Positions 26,489-36,200 of a stretch of DNA of 64,000 nt are shown in pieces. The notes under the pieces were generated by a model. It was not told where the DNA came from. It searched no databases and saw nothing but the letters and a program-made list of their open reading frames with translations. The translations under genes were made by a program, and so were the position numbers. Position 1 is the stretch's first letter, and every line of letters begins with the position of its first letter. The stretch spans positions 1 to 64,000 of the forward strand of contig NZ_JACHVU010000017.1 of the NCBI RefSeq assembly GCF_014190915.1, written 5' to 3'. This DNA comes from Mycolicibacterium iranicum (GTDB lineage: Bacteria; Actinomycetota; Actinomycetes; Mycobacteriales; Mycobacteriaceae).

Positions 26489-27613
26489 ATGCGATCACCG
26501 GCGATGGCACACTCCTCCCCACGCCCGTCCTCCTCCTCTGCGCCGTCTGCGGCCTCCGGCCGGATGCCGTCTGCGGCCTCCGGCCGGATGCCGTCCGCGG
26601 CCTCCGGTCGCGCGCCCCACCCGCTGGGTCCGGACTCGCTGACGTGGAAGTACTTCGGCGACGTGCGCACGGGCATGCTGGGTGTCTGGATCGGCGCGAT
26701 CCAGAACATGTATCCCCAGCTCGGCGCCGGGGTCGAGGACCACTCCGTGTTGCTGCGGGAACCGCTGCAGCGCGTCGCACGGTCGGTGTACCCGATCATG
26801 GGCGTCGTCTACGACGGCGACCGCGCCGCGGACACCGGGGCACAGATCCGCGGCTACCACACCACCATCAAGGGCGTGGACGCCGAAGGTCGCCGCTATC
26901 ACGCGCTCAATCCCGAGACGTTCTACTGGGCGCACGCGACCTTCTTCATGCTCATCATCAAGACCGCGGAGTACTTCTGCGGCGGGCTGACGGAGAACGA
27001 AAAGGAGCAACTCTTCGACGAACACGTCCAGTGGTACCGGATGTACGGCATGAGCATGCAACCCGTCCCGGAGTCGTGGGAGGCGTTCCAGGCCTACTGG
27101 GACCGGCAGTGCCGCGAGGAGCTGGAGATCAACCAGGCGACGCTGGACATCTTCTCCCTGCGCATCCCCAAGCCGTGGTTCGTCCTGATGCCGACGCCGC
27201 TGTGGGATCAGATCTTCAAGCCGATGGTCGGAGCCCAACGATGGATCGCCGCAGGCGTTTTCGATCCGGTGGTCAGGGAGCGCGCCGGGATGCGCTGGAC
27301 ACCGGGCGACGAGATCGTCCTGCGTCTGTTCGGCAAACTCGTCGAGATCGCGTTCACGGCCGTCCCCGACGAGATCAGACTGCACCCCAGGGCGGTGGCG
27401 GCCTATCGCCGCGCCGAGGGCAAGATTCCGGCCGATGCCCCGCTGGTCGAGGCACCGGCGTTCATGGCGCCGCCGCGGGACCGCCGCGACATGCCCATGC
27501 ACTACCTGCCGCCGCACAGGTCACTGCTCGACCGCGTGGGGTCGCTCGTCCACACCACCTTCTCGCTGGCGGGGGTGCGCCCGGGCGCCCGCAACCGCGG
27601 CAAGGCAGCCTGA
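26489..27613 (+). CDS. MpaB/rubber-oxygenase family (DUF2236) protein
   Basis: Predicted haem-type oxygenase of the DUF2236 family, which includes latex-clearing protein and fungal MpaB. The 374-residue product shows family blocks RGYHTTIKGVDAEGRRYHA, YWAHATFFMLIIKTAEYF and MPMHYLPPH. Residues 19-42 are a three-copy Ser/Ala/Gly/Arg repeat unlike the rest and probably disordered. ATG 26489 lies 6 bases from the -10, so the transcript looks leaderless; ATG 26504 is an alternative. An acyl-CoA dehydrogenase follows after 4 bases and an SDR after that, suggesting a lipid or terpenoid oxidation operon. The substrate is unknown. Confidence 0.82.
   Translation: MRSPAMAHSSPRPSSSSAPSAASGRMPSAASGRMPSAASGRAPHPLGPDSLTWKYFGDVRTGMLGVWIGAIQNMYPQLGAGVEDHSVLLREPLQRVARSVYPIMGVVYDGDRAADTGAQIRGYHTTIKGVDAEGRRYHALNPETFYWAHATFFMLIIKTAEYFCGGLTENEKEQLFDEHVQWYRMYGMSMQPVPESWEAFQAYWDRQCREELEINQATLDIFSLRIPKPWFVLMPTPLWDQIFKPMVGAQRWIAAGVFDPVVRERAGMRWTPGDEIVLRLFGKLVEIAFTAVPDEIRLHPRAVAAYRRAEGKIPADAPLVEAPAFMAPPRDRRDMPMHYLPPHRSLLDRVGSLVHTTFSLAGVRPGARNRGKAA
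26542..26613 (+). repeat. 24-bp tandem repeat, three copies, in coding sequence
   Basis: Copies at 26542-26565 and 26566-26589 are identical; the third (26590-26613) differs at a few positions near its end. The unit is a multiple of three and encodes PSAASGRM-like units, so copy-number change would keep the reading frame. It falls at the variable N-terminus of the DUF2236 protein, before its conserved domain. Confidence 0.9.
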
Positions 27614-27617
27614 TTGC

Positions 27618-28856
27618 ATGCTCGAATGGTCTGATGTCGATATCGCTGTGCGCGATGCAGTGCGCGAATTCGTCGACAAGGAAGTCCGCCCGCACGTCGA
27701 CGCTCTCGAAAGCGGCGACATGGCGCCCTATCCGATCATCCGCAAACTATTCGCCACCTTCGGCATCGCCGACATGGCGCGGGAGTCGCTGACCAAGCGG
27801 CTGGACCGGTTGCGCAGCGGTGCCGCGGCGACGTCCTCGGGCGGCGGGATGTTCGGCGGCGACGGCGGCTCGGCCGGAATGGGATTCGTCGTCGTCAGCG
27901 AGCTGTGCCGGGTGTCGATGGGCGTGGTCACCGGCATGGGTGTCAGCCTGGGCCTCACCGTCCCGACGATCATGGGCCGCGGCACAACGGCGCAGCAGGA
28001 GCGCTGGCTGCCCGACCTGGTGACGTACGACAAGGTCGGCGCCTGGGCGATCACCGAGCCCGACTCGGGTTCGGATGCGTTCGGCGGGATGACGTCGTCT
28101 GTGGTCCGCGACGGCGACGACTACATCCTCAACGGGCAGAAGACGTTCATCACCAACGGCCCCGATGCCGACGTCGTGGTCGTCTACGCCAAGCTGGACG
28201 AGGGAGATCCCAGCGTCGACAGACGCGACCGGAAGGTCCTGACGTTCGTACTGGATCGCGGCATGGAGGGTTTCGTCCAGTCGAAGCCGTTCCGCAAGAT
28301 GGGAATTCACTCCTCGCGCACCGGCGAGCTGTTCTTCGACGACGTCCGGCTCGGTCGGGATCGCCTGCTCGGTGAGACCGAGGACGCCGCCGGCGGCGAC
28401 GGCCGCGACAGTGCCCGTGCGAACTTCTCCGCCGAGCGTCTCGGCGTCGCCGCAATGGCGCTCGGGGTGATCGAGGAATGTCTGCGACTGTGCGTCGATT
28501 ACGCGAAGTCACGCACGTTGTGGGGTCGGGAGATCGGGCAGTTCCAATTGATCCAGCTCAAGCTCGCCAGCATGGAGGTGGCTCGAATCAACGTGCGCAA
28601 CATGCTGTTCCGGGTGATCGAAGCGGCTCAGACCGGCACCCCCATCTCGCTGGCGGAAGCCTCGGCGATCAAGTGGTACTGCTCGCAGGCCGCGACCGAC
28701 GTCGCCATGGAGGCGGTCCAGGTCTTCGGCGGTAACGGCTACATGACCGAGTACCGGGTCGAGCAGCTCGCGCGCGATGCCAAATCCCTGATGATCTATG
28801 CCGGCAGCAACGAGGTTCAGATCACCCACGTGGCCAGGGGTCTGCTCAGCGGTTAG
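27618..28856 (+). CDS. acyl-CoA dehydrogenase
   Basis: FAD enzyme of the acyl-CoA dehydrogenase family, 412 residues. It has the substrate/FAD loop WAITEPDSGSDA and the C-terminal block QVFGGNGYMTEY. The C-terminal motif reads IYAGSNEVQ: the catalytic Glu found at this place in short/medium-chain enzymes (YEG) is Ala, so the base must lie elsewhere, as in isovaleryl-type enzymes. A Gly/Ser-rich insertion (about residues 70-90) is notable. ATG 27618 is 4 bases after the DUF2236 gene. Likely acts on a branched or bulky acyl-CoA (inference). Confidence 0.9.
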   Translation: MLEWSDVDIAVRDAVREFVDKEVRPHVDALESGDMAPYPIIRKLFATFGIADMARESLTKRLDRLRSGAAATSSGGGMFGGDGGSAGMGFVVVSELCRVSMGVVTGMGVSLGLTVPTIMGRGTTAQQERWLPDLVTYDKVGAWAITEPDSGSDAFGGMTSSVVRDGDDYILNGQKTFITNGPDADVVVVYAKLDEGDPSVDRRDRKVLTFVLDRGMEGFVQSKPFRKMGIHSSRTGELFFDDVRLGRDRLLGETEDAAGGDGRDSARANFSAERLGVAAMALGVIEECLRLCVDYAKSRTLWGREIGQFQLIQLKLASMEVARINVRNMLFRVIEAAQTGTPISLAEASAIKWYCSQAATDVAMEAVQVFGGNGYMTEYRVEQLARDAKSLMIYAGSNEVQITHVARGLLSG

Positions 28857-28884
28857 CCTTGGGGCGCCGACGAAGGAGCCCCAG

Positions 28885-29667
28885 GTGGAATTCGACAACC
28901 TCACCGCAGTGGTCACCGGAGCGAGCGGGGGCATCGGCGAGGAGTTCGCCGTTCAGCTCGCCGCCCGCGGATCCCATCTCATCCTGGTCGCCCGCCGGGC
29001 CGAGAAGCTGGCCGCATTGCGGGACACCCTCACCGCACGACACCCCGGCATCGTCGTCGATGTCATTGCCGCCGACCTGGCGACACCCGGTTCGGGCAGC
29101 GAACTCGCCGCCGAGGTGCGGCGGCTCGGCCGTTCGGTCGATGTTCTGGTGAACAATGCCGGCGTCGGCGTCCACGGACGGTTCGTCGACCAGGAGCCCG
29201 AAGCGAACGCGAACCAGATCCAGCTCAACTGCGGCACCCTGGTGGACCTGACGGCGCGGTTCCTGCCGGCGATGGTGGAACGGGGACGCGGAGTCGTTCT
29301 GAATGTGGCATCGACGGCCGCGTTCCAGCCGACGCCGGGCATGGCCGTCTACGGGGCCACCAAGGCGTTCGTCCTGTCCTACAGCGAGGCGCTGTGGCAG
29401 GAGTGTCGAGGCACCGGTGTCCGGGTGCTGGCCCTGTGTCCCGGTGCGACCAAGACGGAGTTCTTCTCCCGCACCGGAAAGGAGTTCATGACAGACGGTC
29501 GGCAGACGTCCAAGCAGGTGGTGGACACCGCCTTCGCCGCGCTCGACCGGTCGACTCCGACCGTGGTCTCGGGGCTGCGCAACACCCTCCTGGCCTCGGG
29601 CTACCGGGTGGCGCCGCGCAAACTGCTGCTGGCCGTCTCGGAGCGGATGTTGAAGGCCAGCCACTGA
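28885..29667 (+). CDS. short-chain dehydrogenase/reductase
   Basis: NAD(P)-dependent SDR of 260 residues. It has the cofactor motif TGASGGIGEE, NNAG, the catalytic Ser in NVASTAA and the YGATK active-site Tyr/Lys. GTG 28885 has a strong GAAGGAG ribosome site 6 bases upstream. It lies 28 bases after the acyl-CoA dehydrogenase and probably belongs to the same operon. The substrate cannot be deduced; the family includes ketoacyl and sterol-type reductases. Confidence 0.88.
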   Translation: MEFDNLTAVVTGASGGIGEEFAVQLAARGSHLILVARRAEKLAALRDTLTARHPGIVVDVIAADLATPGSGSELAAEVRRLGRSVDVLVNNAGVGVHGRFVDQEPEANANQIQLNCGTLVDLTARFLPAMVERGRGVVLNVASTAAFQPTPGMAVYGATKAFVLSYSEALWQECRGTGVRVLALCPGATKTEFFSRTGKEFMTDGRQTSKQVVDTAFAALDRSTPTVVSGLRNTLLASGYRVAPRKLLLAVSERMLKASH

Positions 29668-29668
29668 A

Positions 29669-29732
29669 GGCAACCTGCAGGTTGCGCTTTTCGGCGGTCG
29701 GTGGTGGAGTATAAGGCAACAGAAAGGTTGCC
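29669..29732 (+). promoter_or_regulatory. two ArsR-type operators flanking the SRPBCC promoter
   Basis: The pattern GGCAAC-N6-GTTGCC occurs twice: 29669-29686 (last base differs) and 29715-29732 (perfect), with centres 46 bp apart. A -10-like TATAAG (29710-29715) abuts the second copy. The ATG of the SRPBCC gene is one base beyond the second site. The ArsR protein encoded by the second gene is the probable ligand. Confidence 0.75.
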
Positions 29733-29733
29733 T

Positions 29734-30216
29734 ATGTCTGTCGACCGTATCGAGAAGCAGGCCCTGCTCGACGCACCCCTGGAACGGGTGTGGGACGCCC
29801 TCATCGATTCGTCGAAGTTCGGCACGTGGTTCGGCATGCGCCTCGACGGACCCTTTGTCGAGGGCGCGACCGTCTCGGGTGAGATCACCGAGACGCAGGT
29901 CGACGACGAGATCGCCGCCAGGCAGCGACCCTACACAGGCGCCCCGGTGACCCTGTGGATCGTCGCCGTCGAGCCGCTGCAGCGGCTCGCATTCCGCTGG
30001 AATCCGTTGCCAGACAGCGACTTCGCCGAACTCACCACTCTCGTCGAGTTGACGCTCAGCCGGCAGCCGGACGGAACCCTGCTCGAGATCGTCGAATCCG
30101 GGTTCGAGGCACTGCCCGACGACCACCGCGACCGGACCCGCGACGGCAACAGCGAGGGTTGGTCCCTTCAGCTGCAGCTCATCGCGAAGTTCGTCGCACT
30201 CCACGCCGCCCGATGA
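29734..30216 (+). CDS. SRPBCC (AHSA1-like) domain protein
   Basis: 160-residue START/AHSA1-like protein. The N-terminal block APLERVWDALIDSSKFGTWF and the C-terminal helix (SEGWSLQLQLIAKFVALH) are the family pattern. These proteins bind hydrophobic ligands in a deep cavity; in bacteria a gene pair with an ArsR regulator is common. ATG 29734 is chosen because an upstream in-frame GTG would start inside the operator. The stop overlaps the ArsR start (ATGA). The ligand is unknown. Confidence 0.87.
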   Translation: MSVDRIEKQALLDAPLERVWDALIDSSKFGTWFGMRLDGPFVEGATVSGEITETQVDDEIAARQRPYTGAPVTLWIVAVEPLQRLAFRWNPLPDSDFAELTTLVELTLSRQPDGTLLEIVESGFEALPDDHRDRTRDGNSEGWSLQLQLIAKFVALHAAR

Positions 30217-30533
30217 CGTCCGTTTCCTCGACGGCGTCGGTGTTCGACGCGCTGGGTGATCCGCACCGGCTGCGGATGGTCATACGGCTGTGCGAGGCAG
30301 GGCCGAGTTCCACTCTGCGACTTGCCCAGTCGATCGACCTGTCGCGGCAGGCAGCGACGAAACACCTCGAGATCCTGCAGGCCGTCGGGGTGGTCAGCAG
30401 CGCCAAACGCGGTCGCGAGCGGATCTGGAACGTGGAACGACACCCGCTCACGTCGGCCGGCGATTATCTGCAGCAACTGTCGCTGCGATGGGACAGGGCC
30501 ATCGGGCGTCTCAGGACACTGGTCGAGGAATGA
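30213..30533 (+). CDS. ArsR family transcriptional regulator
   Basis: 106-residue winged-helix repressor: FDALGDPHRLRMVIRLCEAG, then the recognition helix LSRQAATKHLEILQAVGVV. No Cys cluster for metal sensing is present, so it is a non-metal ArsR, possibly sensing the ligand of its SRPBCC partner. Coupled to that gene by a 4-base overlap. The two GGCAAC/GTTGCC palindromes upstream are its likely autoregulatory sites. Confidence 0.9.
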   Translation: MTSVSSTASVFDALGDPHRLRMVIRLCEAGPSSTLRLAQSIDLSRQAATKHLEILQAVGVVSSAKRGRERIWNVERHPLTSAGDYLQQLSLRWDRAIGRLRTLVEE

Positions 30534-30549
30534 CGATGTTGCCCGGCGT

Positions 30550-31323
30550 TCAGCGGGAACGCCGCGCGCGTGCCGTCTGATACAGGCAGATGGCCGCTGC
30601 GGCGGCGACGTTGAGGCTTTCGGCGCTGCCGCTCATCGGGATGCGCACGGTCGACGTGGCCAGCGTGACGACCTCGGGCGCCAAGCCGTGTGCCTCGGGT
30701 CCGAACAGCCATGCCGCGGGCGGCGACAGGTCCACGTCGTCGAGGCTGACCCGGCCGTCGAGCACCGTCGCGAGAACCTGCAGGCCGGCATCCCGGACCT
30801 GCCGCACGGCGTCGACCGCATCACCGTGGGTGACCACGGGAAGGGAGAAGATGCTGCCCGCAGAGGCGCGCAGGCACTTCCCGTTGTAGGGGTCCACACT
30901 GTCACCGGCGAGCACCACCGCATCGGCGCCCATCGCATCGGCGACGCGGATCAACGTGCCGGCGTTCCCGGGCTCGGAGATCTCGACCGGCATCGCCACG
31001 AACGTCGGGCCGGTGGCCAGCACATCGTCGAGCCGCGTGTCCGGCATCGCGCACACGGCGACCAGGCCGACGGGAGTCACGGTGTCCGACAGGACTTTTG
31101 CGGCCTTCTCCGTGACGAGGTGCACCTCGGCACCGTCCAACAGCGCGCCGAACTTGTCCGCGGCGCTCTCGGTCGCGAAGACCTCGGAAACGAGTCCGCG
31201 CCGCAGCGCGGCCTCGACGAGGTTGGGACCTTCGGCGAGGAAGCGTGCGGCGCGGCGGCGCCCGGTGTGGCGGTGCAGCTTCGCTGCGGCCGCGACCCGG
31301 GCAGAACGCTCGGTGAGGGTCAG
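30550..31323 (-). CDS. tsnR: SpoU-type rRNA/tRNA 2'-O-methyltransferase (TsnR)
   Basis: SPOUT methyltransferase of about 257 residues. The N-terminal substrate-binding domain (RFLAEGPNLVEAAL) is followed by the trefoil-knot catalytic part EISEPGNAGTLIRVADAMGA, LFGPEAHGL and IPMSGSAESLNVAAAAAI. Conserved sequence begins at LTERSARVAAAAKLHRH, immediately after the rplT stop, yet there is no ATG, GTG or TTG in the first 61 codons. The only plausible start at the conserved boundary is a CTG at 31323 overlapping the rplT TGA. A TTG at 31140 would delete the N-terminal domain. Translation is probably coupled to rplT. Confidence 0.85.
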   Translation of the reverse strand: MTLTERSARVAAAAKLHRHTGRRRAARFLAEGPNLVEAALRRGLVSEVFATESAADKFGALLDGAEVHLVTEKAAKVLSDTVTPVGLVAVCAMPDTRLDDVLATGPTFVAMPVEISEPGNAGTLIRVADAMGADAVVLAGDSVDPYNGKCLRASAGSIFSLPVVTHGDAVDAVRQVRDAGLQVLATVLDGRVSLDDVDLSPPAAWLFGPEAHGLAPEVVTLATSTVRIPMSGSAESLNVAAAAAICLYQTARARRSR

Positions 31324-31709
31324 GCAGCCTCGCCCGACGGAGCATTCACATCGGCGGGCAACGCAGCCTTGGCGACCTCGACCAGGGCGGCGAACGCGGC
31401 AGCATCGCTAACGGCGATCTCGGCCAGGTTCTTGCGGTCGACCTCGACACCGGCGGCCTTCAGGCCCTGGATCAGCCTGTTGTAGGTGATGCCGTTGAGG
31501 CGGGCCGCGGCGTTGATGCGTGTGATCCACAACTTGCGGAAGTCGCCCTTGCGCGCCTTGCGGTCACGGTAGGCGTAGGTCAGCGAGTGGAGCTGCTGCT
31601 CCTTGGCCTTGCGGTACAGGCGCGACCGCTGGCCGCGGTAGCCCTTCGAGGCCTTCAGTACTGTGCGCCGCTTCTTCTGCGCGTTGAGTGCGCGCTTCAC
31701 GCGTGCCAT
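31320..31709 (-). CDS. rplT: 50S ribosomal protein L20
   Basis: 129-residue L20, an early 23S rRNA-binding assembly protein. N-terminal MARVKRALNAQKKRRTVLK and the globular block LWITRINAAARLNGITYN are typical. The C-terminus is extended with an Ala-rich acidic tail. In other bacteria L20 represses its own operon by binding the leader or rpmI region. It lies 52 bases after rpmI. Confidence 0.97.
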   Translation of the reverse strand: MARVKRALNAQKKRRTVLKASKGYRGQRSRLYRKAKEQQLHSLTYAYRDRKARKGDFRKLWITRINAAARLNGITYNRLIQGLKAAGVEVDRKNLAEIAVSDAAAFAALVEVAKAALPADVNAPSGEAA

Positions 31710-31761
31710 GGGGGTAGTCCTATCTCAGTGGGGTCAGGTTCAGGCTTCGGTGTGCCGGCGG

Positions 31762-31956
31762 CTAGCCGTTCAGCATCTTGGCGATGCGCTTGGCGTCGTT
31801 CGGCGCCACCACGGTGCGGCCGTCGAGACGACGGGTGCGCTTGCTGGGCTTGTGCTCCAGCAGGTGCCTACGGTTGGCCTTCTGCCGGACGATCTTGCCG
31901 GTTCCGGTGCGACGGAACCGCTTCGAAGCGCCGCTGTGGGTCTTCGCCTTGGGCAT
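31762..31956 (-). CDS. rpmI: 50S ribosomal protein L35
   Basis: 64-residue basic ribosomal protein L35: MPKAKTHSGASKRFRRTGTG and the C-terminal block KRIAKMLNG. It lies 6 bases after infC, in the conserved infC-rpmI-rplT order. Confidence 0.97.
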   Translation of the reverse strand: MPKAKTHSGASKRFRRTGTGKIVRQKANRRHLLEHKPSKRTRRLDGRTVVAPNDAKRIAKMLNG

Positions 31957-31962
31957 GTTTCC

Positions 31963-32574
<612 letters not shown>

Positions 32575-32798
32575 GGGGCCTCCTATGTTGTCCTCAGGAG
32601 TCCCTCACGCCGTCGGCACACTGTTCTGACAGAACAGATAAGCCCTGCTCAAGGCAGGGCCCACAGCCGACCAGGACAGACATCGTCGATGTCTGTGACC
32701 GGACCGCTGTACCTTCGAATGAACGTCGGTCAGCGGTGGGAGCGGGACTCCACTTGCTGTCCCTGGCGTAAGCCGGGACGGTCGCGCATGCCAGTCTA
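32575..32798 (-). promoter_or_regulatory. infC-rpmI-rplT promoter and structured leader
   Basis: A -10 element TAGACT lies at 32798-32793 on the minus strand, giving an untranslated leader of about 210 bases. The leader has successive hairpins: an 8-bp stem with one bulge (32759-32779), a 10-bp palindrome (32676-32696), a 7-bp stem GCCCTGC/GCAGGGC (32642-32660) and an 8-bp palindrome (32621-32637). The ribosome site AGGAGG follows. A long folded leader before this operon is where L20 or attenuation control acts in other phyla. No known leader family was confirmed. Confidence 0.65.
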
Positions 32799-32804
32799 GC
32801 AGGC

Positions 32805-33167
32805 ATGACGGATTTCCCGACATCTGCCGAACCGGCGGATCAGCCGCCCGTGCGCGAACTGGCCGAGATCCCCGCTGTCGAGGTCATCACCCGGTCGGCC
32901 CTCATGCTCATGAGCGCCGCCGCGGAGAAACTGGGGCTCTCCGACGCCGACCCCGACGACAGCCCGTATCGGGACCTCGACGAGGCGCGGCGACTCATCA
33001 CGGCGCTGGCCGGGCTGGTGACGGCCTCGGTGGAGTATCTGGGACCCCATGCGGGGCCGGTGCGCGACGGACTGAAGAGCCTTCAGCTGGCGTTCCGCGA
33101 GGCCAGCGCGGCGCCCGACGAGCCGGGGCACGGTCCGGGAGAGAAATACACCGGGCCGGTCTGGTAG
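32805..33167 (+). CDS. DUF1844 family protein
   Basis: 120-residue cytosolic protein of the DUF1844 family. The central helical part (AVEVITRSALMLMSAAAEKLGL ... DLDEARRLITALAGLV) is conserved; the C-terminus is Pro/Gly-rich and disordered. Function unknown. It is divergent from infC, so the short interval between 32799 and 32805 plus the infC promoter region serve both. Confidence 0.8.
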   Translation: MTDFPTSAEPADQPPVRELAEIPAVEVITRSALMLMSAAAEKLGLSDADPDDSPYRDLDEARRLITALAGLVTASVEYLGPHAGPVRDGLKSLQLAFREASAAPDEPGHGPGEKYTGPVW

Positions 33168-33229
33168 CGCCACTCGGCGCAACCGAACATCCCCGCGAGT
33201 AGGCCGCCGAGCGAATATCCTCGCGGCCT

Positions 33230-36200
33230 ATGACCCCCACCAGCCTCGTCAGGGCACATCCGAAGTCGGGCTACCGGTGGGTGCCCGCGGCCGCCGGCTG
33301 GATCGTCGGCGTGATCGCGACCCTGTCGCTGCTGGCAAGCCTGTCCCCGCTGGTCCGCTCGATCATCCGGGTCCCCCGCGAGTTCGTCGACGACTACATC
33401 TTCAACTTCCCCGACACCAGCTTCGCCTGGGCGTTCGTGCTCACCCTCCTTGCCGCGGCGCTGGCCGCGCGCAAACGCATCGCCTGGTGGATCCTCGTCG
33501 GTTACATGGCGGCCGCGGCCGTCTGGAACATCGCCGATCTCGTCGAAGGCGGGGAGCGATGGTTCCAGGAGATCGGGGAGGTCATCGGCCTCGGCTTCCA
33601 CGTGGCCGCGGTCGCTTTCCTGCTGCTGGCGCGCAAGGAGTTCTGGGCCCGCGTGCGCCGCGGGGCTCTCGTGAAGGCCGCGGCGACCCTGGTCGCCGGC
33701 ATGGCCGTCGGCACCCTCATCGGGTGGGGGTTGCTCGAGCTGTTCCCCGGCAGCCTCGCCAGGCCTGACCGCTTCTGGTACGCCCTCAACCGGGTCAGCG
33801 CGTTCGCCGGAGCCGACGCCGACTCGTTCAGCGGCCACCCGCACGTTCTCGTCAACGCCGTGCTGGGGCTGTTCGGCGCGCTGGCACTGATGATCGCCGC
33901 GATCGTGCTCTTCCAGTCACAGCGCGCCGACAACGCGCTCACCGGCGAGGACGAATCGGCCATCCGCGGCCTGCTCGAGCAGTACGGCAAGAACGACTCG
34001 CTCGGCTACTTCGCGACCCGCCGCGACAAAGCGGTCGTGTTCGCCCCCAACGGCCGCGCGGCCATCACCTATCGCGTCGAGGTCGGGGTCTGCCTGGCCA
34101 GTGGGGATCCCGTCGGCGACCCGAAAGCGTGGCCGCTGGCGATCGAGGCATGGCTGAAACTCTGCGAGACCTACGGCTGGGCCCCGGGGGTGATGGGCGC
34201 CAGCACGACGGGCGCCCAGGCGTTCCGCGAGGCCGGCCTCAACGCGCTGCAGCTGGGCGACGAAGCGATTCTGCACCCGGACGAGTTCCGGCTGTCGGGG
34301 CCCGACATGCGCGCAGTGCGGCAGGCCGTGACCCGTGCGCGGCGTTCCGGGGTCTCCGTGCGTTTCCGCAGACATCGCGAGCTGACGAGCGAGCAGATGG
34401 CGGAGGTGGTCAGGCACGCCGACGCGTGGCGCGACACCGAGGACGAGCGGGGCTTCTCGATGGCACTGGGCCGCCTCGGGGACCCGGCCGACGCCGACTG
34501 CCTGCTGGTGGAAGCGATCCAGGACGACGCGGGAGGGCAGGGCGGGAGCGGCACCGTCGTCGCGATGCTCTCGCTGGTGCCGTGGGGCAGCAACGGGGTG
34601 TCGCTGGATCTGATGCGGCGTTCCCCACAGTCGCCGAACGGCACCATCGAGCTGATGGTCAGCGAGCTGTGCCTGCAGTCCGAGGACGTCGGCATCACCC
34701 GGATTTCGCTGAACTTCGCGATGTTCCGGTCCGCCTTCGAGCAGGGCGCCCAACTCGGCGCAGGCCCGGTGGCCCGGCTGTGGCGCTGGCTGCTGGTGTT
34801 CTTCTCACGCTGGTGGCAGTTGGAGACCCTGTACCGCTCGAACATGAAGTATCAGCCCGAATGGGTGCCTCGCTACGCCTGCTACGAGGACGCGCGACTG
34901 GTGCCCAGAGTGGGCGTCGCCTCGGTCATCGCCGAAGGCTATCTCGTCCTTCCGTTCTCGCGTCGTCACGAGCAGCCGCACACCGGCCACCACATCGCGG
35001 CGCCGGGGTCTCTGGTGGCGACCGGGATGCTGCACAGTGACGGGACCGCACCCGACTCCGACGGTCTCGGCACCGACCGCGACGACGACAACCCACCTCG
35101 GAAGCTGCCCGAGCAGGAGCGGGTCCGGATGGCCAAGCTGAAAGCGCTGCAGGCCGACGGCGTGGACGCCTACCCGGTGGGCGATCCGCCGAGCCACACC
35201 GTGGCCGAAGCGCTGGCCTGCCAGGAGGGCGCCGAGGTGACCGTCGCGGGCCGCATCCTGCGCCTGCGCGACTACGGCGGTGCGCTCTTCGCCCAGATGC
35301 GCGACTGGTCCGGCGAAACCCAGCTGCTCCTCGACAATTCGGTGTTGACCGAGGGCAGCACCGCGGACTTCACCCGCACCATCGACCTCGGTGACCTCGT
35401 CGAGGTCACCGGGACCATGGGTCACAGCCGGTCGGGCACGTGGTCGGTGCTGGTCACCCGCTGGCGGTTGACCGGCAAATGCCTGCGTCCGCTGCCGGAC
35501 AAGTGGAAGGGTCTCACCGACCAGGAAGCCAGGGTCCGGGCCCGTTACGTGGACCTCGCGATCAACACCGATGCCCGCGAGCTGATCCGGGCTCGCAGCG
35601 GGGTCCTGCACGCGATCCGGGAAACGCTGGTCGCGAAGGGTTTCCTGGAGGTCGAAACGCCGATCCTGCAGCAGATTCACGGCGGGGCGAACGCGCGTCC
35701 GTTCCTGACCCACATCAACGCCTACGACCTCGACCTCTACCTTCGGATCGCCCCCGAGCTCTACCTGAAGCGGTTGTGCGTCGGCGGCGTGGAGCGGGTG
35801 TTCGAGCTGGGCCGGGCCTTCCGCAACGAAGGTGTGGACTTCAGCCACAATCCGGAGTTCACACTTCTGGAGGCCTATCAGGCGCACGCCGACTACAACG
35901 TGTGGATCGACGGGTGCCGGGAGCTGATCCAGAATGCGGCGCAGGCCGCAAACGGCGCCCACGTCTTCCTGCGCCCCCGCAAGGACGACCCCGGCGTACT
36001 CGAACCCGTCGACATCTCCGGGCAGTGGGCGGTCAAGACGGTGCACGGCGCGGTCTCCGAGGCACTAGGCGAGGAGATCGGCCCCGAGACGGACCTGGCG
36101 ACCCTGCGCAGGCTGTGCGACAAGGCCGCAATCCCCTACCTGACGCACTGGGACACCGGTGCGGTGGTCCTGGAGCTCTACGAACGTCTCGTCGAGGACC

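Noticed and set aside
26542..26613. 24-bp repeats considered as a CRISPR array
   Set aside because: The units are directly adjacent with no spacers, and they translate in frame within a gene. No cas genes are nearby.
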